Source: Diatrype stigma
Lineage: Eukaryota; Ascomycota; Sordariomycetes; Xylariales; Diatrypaceae
Direction of reading: 5' to 3'
Assembly (NCBI GenBank): GCA_022225965.2
Contig: JAKJXP020000002.1
Coordinates: 310,001-374,000, forward strand
Length of the DNA: 64,000 nt
Notes under the pieces: model-generated
What the model was told of the DNA's origin: nothing
Database searches by the model: none
What the model saw: the letters and a program-made list of their open reading frames with translations, nothing else
Part shown: piece by piece, positions 53,465 to 64,000 of the stretch
Numbering within the stretch: position 1 is the stretch's first letter
Layout: each line of letters begins with the position of its first letter
Program-made: the position numbers and the translations under genes

Positions 53465-54780
53465 CTAAGCTCCACGGGGTTTCGCCTTTTGCTTCGCCTT
53501 CTCTTTCTTGTCCTCCTTGAGCTTCTTCTTCTTGGCCTCGTTCTGCTCCTCGAGCTTTCGTTTGTGCGCCTTTTTCTCATCTTCTGTCTTGGCGATGGGT
53601 TTAAAGAAACCCTCCAGTCGAGCCTGCTGCGAGCTCTTCATGTGCTTCTCCAGCCTAGCACCGGCTGACCGGACCCTGTCTTCGTTGAAGTTCTTCTCGT
53701 TGACTAGGAACTGAACCAGTCCCTCGATGTCGGGCTTCTCCCACTTGAAATCACACAAGGGATCATCGGCCTTGCGCACGTCGGGCTCGAAGAAGAGGGC
53801 GCGTGCATCTTCGAAGGGCCAGTCGTCAGGCAAGGTATACTTTGACTTGGAGTCGTTCTGGATGAAGTCAACAACCTTCTCCAGCGTACCATGCTCCCGA
53901 ATGAGCTTCAAAGCAGTGTGTGGGCCGATCTTCGGGATAGGGTCGAGGTAATCGCAGCCGAGCAAGATGCAGAGATCCACAAACTAACATGGTTAGTTAA
54001 ACTCCAGCAACTTGCATCGAAGATCAATACTCACTTGCTTGCGCTCCATTCCCAATCCGTCCAGTACTCGCTCTAAATGGACCTCTTGGATAGGTTCTTT
54101 CCTCTGCTCGCTGAAGGTGAGATGTCGCAGCAAGATAGGGCTTTCGAAACAGAGGGTATCCATATCCTCACTTGCCGCTGCGTAGACCTTTCCAGCTCTA
54201 GCTAAGACGGCGCACTGGGCCTCAGCTTCCGTCGGGGCGATAATGTAAGGAATGCCCATCAGTTTCAGCAGTTTCTGGCACTCCTCGTTGTGCTCCCTTG
54301 TGACCCTGACCGTTCGTCTCGAGAATTTCTCGATATCCTCAGCTGTGCCCGTCTCTTTTGCTTCCTCGAGTGAGTCTTTCGCCTCGGCCTTGCGTTGGAA
54401 GCGACGGGCCAGCTCGCCCGACTTTAGCTTTGGGGGCGCGCCATCGAAGACGTAGAGCGGCTTTAGTCCGTTCTCGACCATGCGCAGGGTGCGGTAGAAC
54501 ATTCCCATGATATGAGAGGTAGTGACGCCGTCTTCGTTCATCAGTTGCTGGCCCTCGGAGCGGACCGCGATCATGAAGCTGTAGATGCTCATCGACGCAT
54601 CCTGTATAGGTTAAGACGGGTCAGTTTCTTCGCGCAAGTCAAACGTTACATAATATTGAAGGGAAAAGATAAAGTACGCACAATTGCGACCTTCCGGCCG
54701 AACTGGCTCTTGATGTCGCCTTCCTTAATCGCATCGGGCGCTTCATCTTTGATTATCTGAAATAGGTGTTTAATTCCCAT
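53465..54780 (-). CDS. FEN1: Flap endonuclease 1
   Basis: 394 residues from three exons (54780-54682, 54601-54035, 53983-53465), all in phase 0. The structure-specific 5' nuclease removes RNA/DNA flaps during Okazaki-fragment maturation and long-patch base excision repair in the nucleus (RAD27 in yeast). The N-terminus [10 protein letters not shown] is the family start. The XPG-N domain has VAIDASMSIY (Asp34) and [14 protein letters not shown]. The XPG-I domain has [11 protein letters not shown] and [11 protein letters not shown], supplying acidic metal ligands. The helix-hairpin-helix part is [20 protein letters not shown]. The PCNA-binding PIP box is [10 protein letters not shown] near residue 345, followed by a Lys-rich tail. 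Length and motifs are normal. Confidence 0.98.
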
Positions 54781-55445
54781 CTTGGCGGTCCTAGCAGCAG
54801 TCTCCGAGACTGAGGTTCTGTGGTTCTGGGCTGGGAAATATGTACTAGAATATCAGAACGAGCAGTTCAAGGAACCGACTGGGTTGTGATGTCGTGGAAT
54901 AGGCAGAGAGGGAGATAGTGTCACCGGGGAAATCTCATGGATTCATGAGACATGGATTCATGAGAATACTTGGGTAGTAGGTAGGGAATGGTTTTGAGGT
55001 GATGTCACGACCATCGCTTGAGTTCAAACGCGTCAAAGTTCAATTAAGTAGCGGGATTGGTTAGCGCGTCGCGCCTGCCGCGAAATGCCAGGCAGCCGAG
55101 CAGGGAATAATGTGCTGGAACCTTAACAGGCAGCATTCAGGTGGGGCCGTGTAGGTACTGCACTGTATTTAGCAATCGCATTCTCATCAATTAGCAGTTG
55201 CTTCCCCTTTACGACCAGTCATCAAGGTCTATCCATTTAAAGCACTACCGAACCAGCCGATCTAGCGAGTGTCGTTTTGATCATCCCAAGTTTCAGGCAT
55301 TTCATTTCATTGTGAAAAATATAGTTTTGTTCTGATTGCCTCTAAAAATCTAATCGGGTTCCGTCTAACCGTAACGCATAGGCAATAATCGCCAACTGCC
55401 CCAACGTCTTCTAACTCTAATATGACAAAGAGGAGGCTCGACCAT
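54781..55445. other. Intergenic, nothing supported
   Basis: Upstream region of FEN1. Includes a short direct repeat (ATTCATGAGA, twice near 54950-54970). No coding signal. Confidence 0.5.
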
Positions 55446-57408
55446 TCAAATGGTATAACGGTAGTGCGGGCTTTCGTCGCCCAATTCCGCAAGCTGCTCT
55501 TCTGACAGATTCTCATGCTTTGCGTTCACCGGCCCCTCGACGCGTTTCTTGTTCTCCTTATCATAACGGTACCACAGGAACCCGTATATGCCCGTTGCCA
55601 TCGCCACCATGGACAGGGAGACTGCATTGCCCTGTATGTAACGCGGAGCGTACGTGGAAAGACTAGATAATGTCAGGCATGAGATGCTATCACTATGTAG
55701 TTAGAAAGGCGGTGGCAACTTACTAGATGAAGGGTGTCATTATCCCAGATGCGTTGCCCCCTGTCAGTTGCATACCGTTGGCCGTCGTCCGCTTGCCATA
55801 TCTCGGGCTGTTGTTGGGCAGCCATGCCAGGGGCAAACCGACCACGACGTACAGCCCGGTGGCAACCAGTATAGCGCTATATGTCCTAGTCGTTAGTTCC
55901 CTTCCTGATCAAGTGTCAGGGGTGAGACGCCGGGGACATACCCAAAGTAGTGCACCCCAGCTGTAGAATCAGAGAGCAGGATGCCGTAGCCGACGACACT
56001 GACGCAGCCGAAAATCACGCAAAAAATTCCGCGCATCTGTTTGCGATCCGATATCCAAGCGACAGCCATATAGGTCACGGCGCCGATAAAATAGCACGGG
56101 ATAGTGAGGAGTTGAATCTCTGCTGTTGACCACTCTCCCAGACCCTTGATGATCGTGGGCAGGAAGGTGGAATAGCCTGTGGAAGTTCTTCCCGCGTCAG
56201 CGAACTAGCCTAGCTACCTGTCGCCATTACCAAACCGGCATCGCATCAGCTTGCTCAACTCACCATACAGCATAGTATCAGCGCCGAACTGCGCGACGAC
56301 GAAGGCCCAGACCTTCCAGTCGGTGAAGGCGGCGAGCATGTCCTCCTTGCTAAACTCCTGGGCGCTGGCGGTGTCGCCGTAGTGGCGGCGGAAGCGGGCG
56401 ACCATGAGCTGCTTCTCGGCGTCGGTCAGGAAGCGGGCGTGGGCCGGGTCGTTGGGCAGCAGGAAGAAGACGGCGGCGCCGAGCGCGATGCTGGGCAGGC
56501 CCTCGATGATCATGATCCACCGCCAGCCGCTCAGCCCGCCGACGCCGGCCAGGTGGCCGATGCCGTAGGCCAGCAGGCCGCCCAGCGCGCCCGCCACCGC
56601 CGCGCTCACGAACAGGTACCCCACGCGCAGCGCCAGCTCGCCCTTGGTGTAGTAGAACGTCAGATAGACGGTCAGCCCCGGGAAGAGGCCGGCCTCCAGC
56701 GCCCCGAGGATCAGCCGCACCGCGATGAGCTCGCCGTAGTTGTGCACGAAGCCCGTGCACATCGCCACGATCCTGCAAAAGGCTGGTTGATTAGATGTGG
56801 CCTACGTAGGAATAGGGGTTGGAGGGGAGTGTTTTTGTTAGGAGGGGTAGAACGTACCCCCAGGTGAAGGAGATGAACGAAATGTATCTCTGGGGAGTTA
56901 GCGGCTTGAGGATGAGGTTCGAAGGCACCTCGAAAAGGAGGTCTATATCAGGGTGTTAGCACATATATTACGATGCAATATTCCGGCTTATGCATGCAGC
57001 CGCAAGGAGCTGTTTGGCTAGGCCTGGTTTCGGTAGATGGCTCACATGTCACAAAGAGGATCGACACGGCGATTTGGTATTGATTGCCTGTCAACCCCAA
57101 ATCACTTTCCATGTCATACAAGCGCGCATTGCCGATATTGACTCTAGGGGTTATCAAAAACATATCAGCGACGGAAGCTCACATCGATAGCGATACTATA
57201 GAATGGAGCAGGTAGGTAATTACCGGTCTAAGAAACTGAAGGTATAGAGCAGCATGACCAGAGGGACGATATTCCTGTCCAGCTTAGCGACGAGCTTCTT
57301 CTCGTCGACCCCGAAGGTCGGGTCCCCCACATGCCCTACACCGGGCTCCGGGGCCGGGGCCGGGGTCGGGGTCGGGGTCGGGGCCTCCTCAAATTTAGAG
57401 CCGGACAT
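55446..57408 (-). CDS. MFS permease, Dal5/allantoate-permease (ACS) type
   Basis: 493 residues from seven exons (57408-57224, 57143-57046, 56942-56858, 56772-56264, 56176-55942, 55876-55724, 55662-55446), all phases consistent. The start is the first ATG in frame (MSGSKFEEAP); the open frame extends upstream only through a GTG. About twelve membrane spans. The order of blocks is that of the anion:cation symporter family. TM1 begins NIVPLVMLLYTFSFLDRVNIGNA. LLFEVPSNLILK and GFVHNYGELIAVRLILGALEAGLFPG follow, then YYTKGELALRVGYLFVSAA and LLPNDPAHARFLTDAEK. It imports small organic anions such as allantoate, nicotinate or a vitamin across the plasma membrane; the substrate is unknown. The cytosolic N-terminus holds a PTPTPTPAPAPEP run encoded by a G4-forming repeat. 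Confidence 0.95.
57350..57383. other. Six-run G-quadruplex-forming tract inside the permease first exon
   Basis: The plus strand has six GGGG runs separated by CC or TC dinucleotides. The gene is on the minus strand, so the G-rich strand is the transcribed template. Confidence 0.85.
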
Positions 57409-58789
57409 GTCGGGCAGCTCGGTCTCGGGCGGTTTCGTGCCTACCACAGGGTGATCCGGGCGCGCGACGCCAGATCAGATCGATCTCTTCCGATGATCGG
57501 AGCGATTTGCCTTGGAACTGAACTCTCGATTTGTAGGCGCAAGACCGCGCCACACGAAGTATTCGAGGTCGGCTGGTCAATCCCTTCGAAGATTCACAAA
57601 GACGTCAAATATGTAATAGATAGTTTGATTGCCGCAGTGTCGGGATAGGTCACAGGATCATCACGCAAGTTTTTCGCGCAAGCCGCAAGGAGAAATAAGT
57701 CAGTCTCCCGCCGGTGGAGTCCCGGCGCGGGTCTAGACCAGAAAGATGGAACACTCCTGACTCCGTTAGCGACGCTGCTGCATCTTGCCGTGACTGGGGG
57801 TTTCCCAAATGTTATTCTCGGTATAATGTGAAATACGATATGAAGACATGATCTAAAGACATATGATTATATACTTAGTTTATACTTAGTTGGAACCCGT
57901 TCTTGAGGAGTCGAGTGGCATAAGGCTTGAGGTGACACAGTGTATGACAGACAGCCCGCTTCGGCATTGCTGACTTATTCGCCCGGCCATTCTAGCGTGA
58001 GATAGGTACCTAGCTGCCTAGGTAGGTATGTAGTATGTAGTACACTGTACACTATGCCTCGGGCTCTAAAAGGAGGGGGCAGGCAACTAACTAACCGTAT
58101 TCATGATCACGACAGCGTCCTTTAGTACCACCATTGCGTGGTGTTACACTCCATGTAGAACCTCATCCCAGCTGCCCAGCTGCAGTCGTTATCAACCGCC
58201 ACATTCTACGGAGTTCTACGGAGAAACTCCGAACAACAGCGAGTTTGTAAGCAAGAATTTAACGATCGAGTTATGGGGTAACAAAGCCGCTTCGCTTGCG
58301 CGCGTTGGTACAGGATTACAGCGCTGGAACTAGGCCCATTCTAGGTGCCCGAGTAGGACTTGTAGATATTCAATTCGCCATTTGACACGGTAGACTAGGC
58401 ACACATAAGTTCGAGACTCAGGAAGTAGTGACCAATTGCTGTATTGGTTGTTTCGTTGCAGAACCATTGACAAGAAAGTTTCTCAGTTTCGTCCGTTGGA
58501 ACTTGTTCTACGGTTTCCAAGCCTTCTCTTCTCTCCTTGAGACCCGATATGTCTCCCCTTTCCTATGTGACCTATTACTAGACTATGCTACAGCAAGACT
58601 CGTGTTAGCTAGTCTCTCCAAGCCATGTAAAACGGAGGAACCGCAGCCGAGGCAACATCGGCATCGGCATCGCCAGCGGGCAAAAGCGTAACTAGTGTGC
58701 TGAGCAACGACGACGACAGGAGTTACAGTGACAATGACACTAGATCAAGGCTAATAGAAGGAGGGGAGAAAGAAGAGTGCGTCTTGCTC
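57409..58789. other. Intergenic, nothing called
   Basis: Upstream of the permease. Contains a TACCTAGGTA-type cluster at 58005-58040. No coding signal. Confidence 0.5.
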
Positions 58790-59957
58790 TTACTTACCGC
58801 ATGACGCGACCTCCCCGCCCGGGGCCGAGTACGTAGTCGGATCGAAGCCGTTGTAGAAGTTGGGGATGTAGATGTTAGGGTCCTCGGCCCCGTACGCGCC
58901 AGGCAGCGAGATCTCGGGGCTGCAGCTGCCGCCGGGTCCCGTGATCTTGAGCTGCGCGCAGCCGATGTAGAACTGCAGGCCGGAAAGAGGAATCAGTAAA
59001 ACTGAGTCTCCCGAGGGGTGGGAGGAAATTTATTCTTTACCTGAGCGCCGTTGACCTCCTGTGCGCCGTGGAGGGCGAGCATCTCGGAACGAAGCTATTT
59101 GGAGGTAGAAATCGCACGGGCATTCATTAGCGTCATCACCACTATTAGAGAACTTAAAAGAGGGGCAAGGGGGGCAAGGGGAGATAGTAGTCTTGGTAAG
59201 AAGGGGATATGCGCACAAGGTACTCGCCGCTAGCGAGGTTAGCAGGCAGCTGGAAGCTGCGCTTCATGTCGGCAGCGGACATGATCTCGTTGGCCCACTG
59301 GCCGTCCTCGTAGTCGAGCTCGTCGATCTTGAACCAGCCGGCGCCGACGCCCGATGTGGCTGCGGCGCTGTCCACGGGGCCGTACACTTTTATTCGTTTG
59401 AAGATAAGGGTCAGACTTCGTCATTGACTGTAGCTTGGGAGGGGGTTTCTAGGTAATGCGTAATTACACTTCGTCTTAAGATCACCCGAAAGGTGAAAGA
59501 CGGGCGCGTAAGGAGGCGGTTCGGGGTGGCCCGAAAACCATACAAGCACAAAATCAAGATAGAGAGTTCCAGTTACTCACGGAAATGCGTGATGGGACTC
59601 GGGTGTGTCGACTGGTCCCACTGCACCGTGATGGTGTCCCCAGCGCTGGCGGCCACCGTCTCAACGCCCGTGCCGTCCGTGCCGTCCACATTGCAGATGA
59701 TATCATTACTCGTCACATCGGTCTACAGAACGGTCGGTCAATTTCATCAACGTGCCTTCCCCCAGCAGGTGGTGGCTGGGTGATTAGATACGGAAAATGG
59801 CACTGACAACCGGGTTGTTGCTAGGCGGCATCCGGATCCCGACTTGGTAACCAGGGCTCACGTCGTTCACCCAGAACTGGTGGAAGTTCTGGTGCGCCGA
59901 GACTGTGGTGATGGCGGCAGAGGCCAGGAAGGAGGCGGAGGCGATCGATCTCAGCAT
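58790..59957 (-). CDS. AA9 lytic polysaccharide monooxygenase (former GH61)
   Basis: 232 residues from five exons (59957-59808, 59722-59581, 59386-59217, 59094-59041, 58972-58790), phases consistent. Signal peptide MLRSIASASFLASAAITTVSA cleaves before His22, giving the obligatory N-terminal His of the copper histidine brace (HQNFHQFWVND). The second brace His is His96 in THPSPITHFLYGPV. The axial Tyr is Tyr174 in QFYIGCAQL. Cys60 and Cys177 sit where AA9 enzymes have a disulfide. EYLLRSEMLALHGA is the conserved strand before it and is assembled across a splice. AA9 enzymes oxidatively cleave cellulose or hemicellulose outside the cell. There is no CBM1. The C-terminus (VASCGK) ends at a GTAAGTAA that could also be a donor, so a further exon is possible. 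Confidence 0.95.
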
Positions 59958-60859
59958 TTTGACAAAGTATGTTACCTGGTAGGGGTCAAGGGGTGGTTAG
60001 GTTTAAGGGTCCCTAAGTGATAGAGGCAGAAGGAACACAATGTAAATTATAGTCACGATTACAAGGATATAATCGGGAGTTGTCACGCCAGCGGCCCTCG
60101 AAAGGGATGGTTAGGAGGCAGTTATACCTATGGTTGGTAGGAAAGATTGAAACGTCGTTATTGGTGGGCCTTAAGCGACTATCATCTATTACTTGAAGGA
60201 AAAAGCATTCTGTCCGTCCCTTTTCAGTCATCCAGTCTCAACTATGCGGTGTCGATCGTTGACCTCCTGTGTTCTTAGGTGTGTCATCGTAGCCCACTCT
60301 GGTATCTCGTTGATCTGCTGCCCACGGAGGGTCTAGTCCCGTAAGCTGAACTCGGCGGTCGTCGACCCACCCCTCGCAACAAGACAACCAGCATTCGTGG
60401 AGAATTCGAACTTGCGTTTCAAACTTATGAGCTCCCCCTGTCCGTTTTGCCTTTAGGTTGACTTTTTGATCATCAGCTAGGTTCTCGTAATGATCGTCGG
60501 TCCGCCTCAAATCGCAGCTGGAGGCTCATGCCGATATTATGCCAAGCCGTTGACAAGCATCCTGCTTGTGGTCTACAATGATGTCGATCGTCCCCGAGAA
60601 TTACTTCGTCTTCCTTCAGCGCGTGCTCCATATTGACTGTGATCGTAATCGGATGAGAGGTCTTCTAGATTTCCAGGCTCATAACCGCCGGTCCAGCTCT
60701 TAATGTGTTCAAGTCAAAACATCTACTGTAGGAAACGTGCGCAAAAGACTGCAAGGTGATGGGCCGGTAACTGTTACACGACGAACTCCTATTAGCACGT
60801 TACTTAGGAGACATAAGAAAGTGACTGACTTACCGTTTGCCTTGGTGCCGTAGAGGCCC
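59958..60859. other. Intergenic, nothing supported
   Basis: Upstream of AA9, downstream of the zinc-finger gene. A minus-strand frame at 60238-60510 has no motif. Confidence 0.45.
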
Positions 60860-61532
60860 CTAATGAAAGGCGAAGTCGATTATGTCGCGAGCCGCCCTGG
60901 CCGCCTTTGCCTGGTGGCTACGCACATGTCTCAACATTCTCTGCCTCATAGTGAACCCGCGTTGGCGACCCTGGTTCCCCGGGCAGTCGGTCGCCCTGGC
61001 CCAACCACACCTAATGTTCCCGTTAGGTTCGTGCTGGAGCGGAACAAGATGATGCTCCCGGAGGTGATCTACTAGGTATTCCTCCTCGCGGAATACCTGT
61101 CCGCAGATACCGGCGCCAACTGGGAAGTGACACCTCTTCCCAATATGCACGTCATCATCGTGCTGCCGTCGGGTCCGTGCATTCCTGAACTGCTTTCCGC
61201 AGATGCGGCAGAGCAGATGTCGGTCGGCGACAGGCACTAAGTAACCACAATATAGTTAGAAATATCACAAATGCGGCCAGGCTGCTTAGCCAAACGTTCT
61301 AGACACAAGAAGACGGCAGTGTTGTTGTGTAGTTAGGTGGCTGCAACGACACGATGTTTCTCCTAGATAGGTGGGCAGTTATCACGCAAGGGGACGAGGA
61401 GACGAGGCCAGGGAGGGACAGGATATACTTACAAGCCAGCCACTTGGGCCGATGGGCATTGGTATTGGCGTGTACCACATGACGCCATGGGAGGCGTCCG
61501 GTCTGCATTGTTGCGACTGGAGAGGCGGACAT
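60860..61532 (-). CDS. Small C2H2-type zinc-finger protein
   Basis: 158 residues predicted from two exons (61532-61433, 61236-60860) joined in phase 1 by an intron of about 196 bases (GTAAGT...ACTTAG). The second exon is firm, the first is inferred. It begins LPVADRHLLCRICGKQFRNA and contains finger 1 (CRICGKQF...RRQHDDDVH), finger 2 (CHFPVGAGICGQVF...DHLREHH) and finger 3 (CGWARATDCPGN...RMLRHVRSH). Fingers 2 and 3 have longer than usual Cys-Cys spacing (7 residues between). It is likely nuclear and DNA- or RNA-binding. The stop closely follows the third finger, so a short C-terminal exon might be missed. Confidence 0.72.
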
Positions 61533-63739
61533 TTCGTCGACGATGTTCTTCGGTGGACAACAATGTTCTGGCGGCGCGATTCGGGATTATGCCCTGACAC
61601 AATTTTGTAGGATGAAAAGTCGGGGAGGGAATATGGGATTCAGTGAAAACCGTTGCTGCCTTGAGTACTGTGTGATCCACGATTACTGGGAAAGGTTTTC
61701 GCGACTCCTGAACTTCACCAAAACAAATCAATTTTGTGTTGGTTGGAAGTGCTGAATAAAATTCAGGTACCTGTATTATGATACGCCAATGATTTTGGAT
61801 CTTCTAATTATGGACTAACGTAATTGCTGATTGTAGGTAGGTAGTTTTGATTCATACCCTACTTGGTAACAAGAAATGCCATCTAACATCTTCTGTACTA
61901 CAACATGTCCTCATGGTCTAGTGTGTCGATCCAGATATACACTCCTTATATATTACTGATTGAGACCTGCTTTGGGGTACCTATGAAGTTGTCGACCCCA
62001 TCATCAAATGCCCTTGTAAAGCCGTTTGAACGACATCCAGGGGCATATTAAATGTGCAGATGTAGGTAACTACGTAGTACATTCGTAGTTGCCAGAGGAT
62101 TTCCGTATAGTCACATAGGTGTGTCAAGTCGAGAGATAACCCACGAAGCTGTGAAGAGCCAGGACCGGTTTGTAACTAGTACAAGTGTGGTAGGAAGCAA
62201 CTGGTAATTACGCACGCTACAGGCTAGGTATTGGAGATCTCCAGTGGTTCTAACGACTTTATGAGGTTCGAACAGACACAATTTCGCTATTTCCTCCTTC
62301 TCCTTATTTTCTTCCAAATTGACCAAGCTTCTCTAGGCTCTGAGCCTTGCCGTAGGTAACGACATGGTAGCAGCCTTCTTGTCAAATCTTGAACATATAG
62401 AAATCTTCTGGGAAGATCGCACTCGGTTCAGGATCATGATTCAAACAGTCACTCTTCGTTCATTCAGTCATACGGCGGAACTTGGCGTTGAGGTTTTCAG
62501 GGTGACTTTCGGCAGAGATTGCATTCATACCACCGCAGTATATTTTGATGAGGAAGGGTATGCCCGAAAGGAATCTGATACATAGCGCCTCCTTCTCTGC
62601 TCCTACATTAGCCTGGTGGTCATTGAAATCAAACCAGGAGGCGGATATAACTTACGATGCGTTGGAATAAACACTCCGCCCTTGGAAGCAAATTTATGGG
62701 GCAAGCGGGAAGCATAATCCTTGACCCTATAGAGTGGAAAGTGGTCAAGCTCTGAAGGTGATGGAGGGGCTTTGATGTCGTCAGGGACTCGAATGGTGCG
62801 CCCAAATAAAATTTGGAGAGGGTCGCCAAATGCGTCGCCAAATGCGTTGACACCTGTGATGGTGAGCTACTTCTCGTCACTGGTATAACGATACTTGATG
62901 CTATGCGTTGGTGGCATCCTGGCTGTACAAGGCGATTTTGTGACTGCCGACTAAATGATAGATGTGAGAGATTTGTGGCAAGCAGACGGAGGAATAATGG
63001 AAGGCAGTATTTGGCTTATGTACTTCGGCAACCAGGATACTGAAGGCAGCCAGTGACCGGGTGCCTAGGAAAGCTCAGAGGGGTTATAGGGTTATAGGTA
63101 GGGAGGACCCCCGTGGCTCAAGCCGTAAGGATCTATCAAGGTCTAACTCGGCTCAATAACAAGCCCATGAAATCATGTTCTAGACAGATAAACAGATATG
63201 ATAGGAACCAGGCTGCAGGGTTGTTGCTCTTTGCACTGCCGACTTCTAAGATGTAAGGTGCCGTCACCAGGCAAATCGGTTCCTGATATCTAGGTTGGTA
63301 ACAAGAATTGTTGATTTGAAATTTTGTTGGGCTTTGGACCTTTGTTAGAGACTAGGCAGGACATACTTTGCTACCTAAGTCCTTTCTCCCTTGACCCATC
63401 CAAGTATATCTGGGCTTTCTCACGATGTTTAACACAGTATTACAGCGTTGATCTTTCTAAGGACCTCTACAATTGCTGCCAGAGAATGGCGGCCTACCTT
63501 GACTTTTTCTGACCACCATTTCGACTTTCTGAAGATTTCTGATCTCTGGTGGTCTACTTACAAGGTAGAAGAAACGAAGTGTGTCGAGAGAGCAGATACT
63601 TTAGATGGTTACTACATATAGCTGTCATGTGTAAGGAATCTGTCAAGATCATGACGCAGCCCCAGAGCCATCTAAAACAGCATCCCCTTACCCGCGAGTC
63701 TCATCTTCCGAGTTATGTTTACCAGACCCATCTTGCTAG
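61533..63739. other. Intergenic, nothing called
   Basis: About 2.2 kb of AT-rich sequence; frames up to about 80 codons without motifs. TACCTA/TAGGTA motifs near 61834 and 62064. Confidence 0.45.
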
Positions 63740-64000
63740 TTATTTGCCTCCTCCCGACCCCGAAATCTCTTCCACAAGCTTCACGATCTCCTGCGTCTTC
63801 GTCGCATACACCGCGTGGCTCGTCTGTAGCGACAGCTGCCGAATCTCCACCCCGCTCTTCTCGACCTCCTTGAGCATCAGCTCCTGGTATGCCGGCGGCA
63901 CGCACCTATCCTCCGTGGTCCGGACATACGTCGCCGGAACCTCCCTCCACGCCTCGAAGCCACCATCATCGCCATCGCAATCGCTCGCCTTAACCCCCAG
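63740..64000 (-). CDS. Alpha/beta hydrolase, C-terminal part (runs off the window)
   Basis: The last 86 codons of a gene whose start lies beyond 64000. The frame is open from the window edge to TAA at 63740. It reads VPATYVRTTEDRCVPPAYQE, then QLSLQTSHAVYATKTQEIVKLV. This is the C-terminal strand-helix of fungal alpha/beta hydrolases: the strand bearing Thr-Thr-Glu-Asp with the catalytic acid position, then VPPAYQ, and the catalytic His in TSHAVY. It ends ISGSGGGK. Likely an esterase or hydrolase of unknown substrate. Only this fragment can be judged. Confidence 0.8.
   Translation of the reverse strand: MGVKASDCDGDDGGFEAWREVPATYVRTTEDRCVPPAYQELMLKEVEKSGVEIRQLSLQTSHAVYATKTQEIVKLVEEISGSGGGK

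Overview
This window is nuclear DNA of a filamentous ascomycete (Pezizomycotina), most likely a Sordariomycete or close relative. Most genes contain one to eight short introns, usually about 45 to 85 bases, with GT(A/G)NGT donors, CTAAC/CTGAC-like branch sites and YAG acceptors. Codon third positions in the larger genes are GC-rich, intergenic DNA is long and AT-richer, and both tRNA genes carry an intron next to the anticodon. The gene content also fits: a pisatin-demethylase-like P450, a LaeA-like methyltransferase, an AA9 polysaccharide monooxygenase, an AltA1-like secreted protein and a Dal5-type MFS permease. Species was not determined.

Layout. 1-5 kb: a diverged 48-bp tandem repeat and a DUF4470 gene with an apparent frameshift. 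6.6-8.8 kb: a small Dabb-like protein and a secreted AltA1-like protein, both on the minus strand. 11-14 kb: a secreted type-B carboxylesterase whose usual catalytic Glu position is Gly, an ankyrin pseudogene and tRNA-Gly. 16.8-24.4 kb: a P450, a secreted unknown with Kex2-like sites, and a 995-residue coiled-coil protein carrying a 12-copy GVQVS-type repeat. 27.6-42.4 kb: a LaeA-like methyltransferase with nine exons, a Ser/Thr-rich protein with an Asp-Gly tail, a 2OG-Fe(II) oxygenase, a multi-pass membrane protein, a cytochrome b5/acyl-CoA dehydrogenase fusion and a HAD hydrolase. 45-52.5 kb: a GNAT acetyltransferase, two small proteins (one resembling Rpb12), tRNA-Pro, a Ulp1-like protein with Ser at the expected catalytic Cys, a 45-residue membrane microprotein and a small mitochondrial-type protein. 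53.5-64 kb: FEN1, an MFS permease, an AA9 LPMO, a C2H2 zinc-finger protein and the C-terminus of an alpha/beta hydrolase.

There is no operon logic and no biosynthetic backbone gene, so the oxidases, methyltransferase and transporter should not be read as one secondary-metabolite cluster. Several products are secreted or surface-facing (AltA1-like, carboxylesterase, 241-residue unknown, AA9), as expected for a plant-associated or saprotrophic fungus. FEN1 and the two tRNAs are the clearest housekeeping anchors. Gene models were built by hand from reading frames and splice signals. Where the exon phases close and the protein motif runs across each junction, confidence is high.
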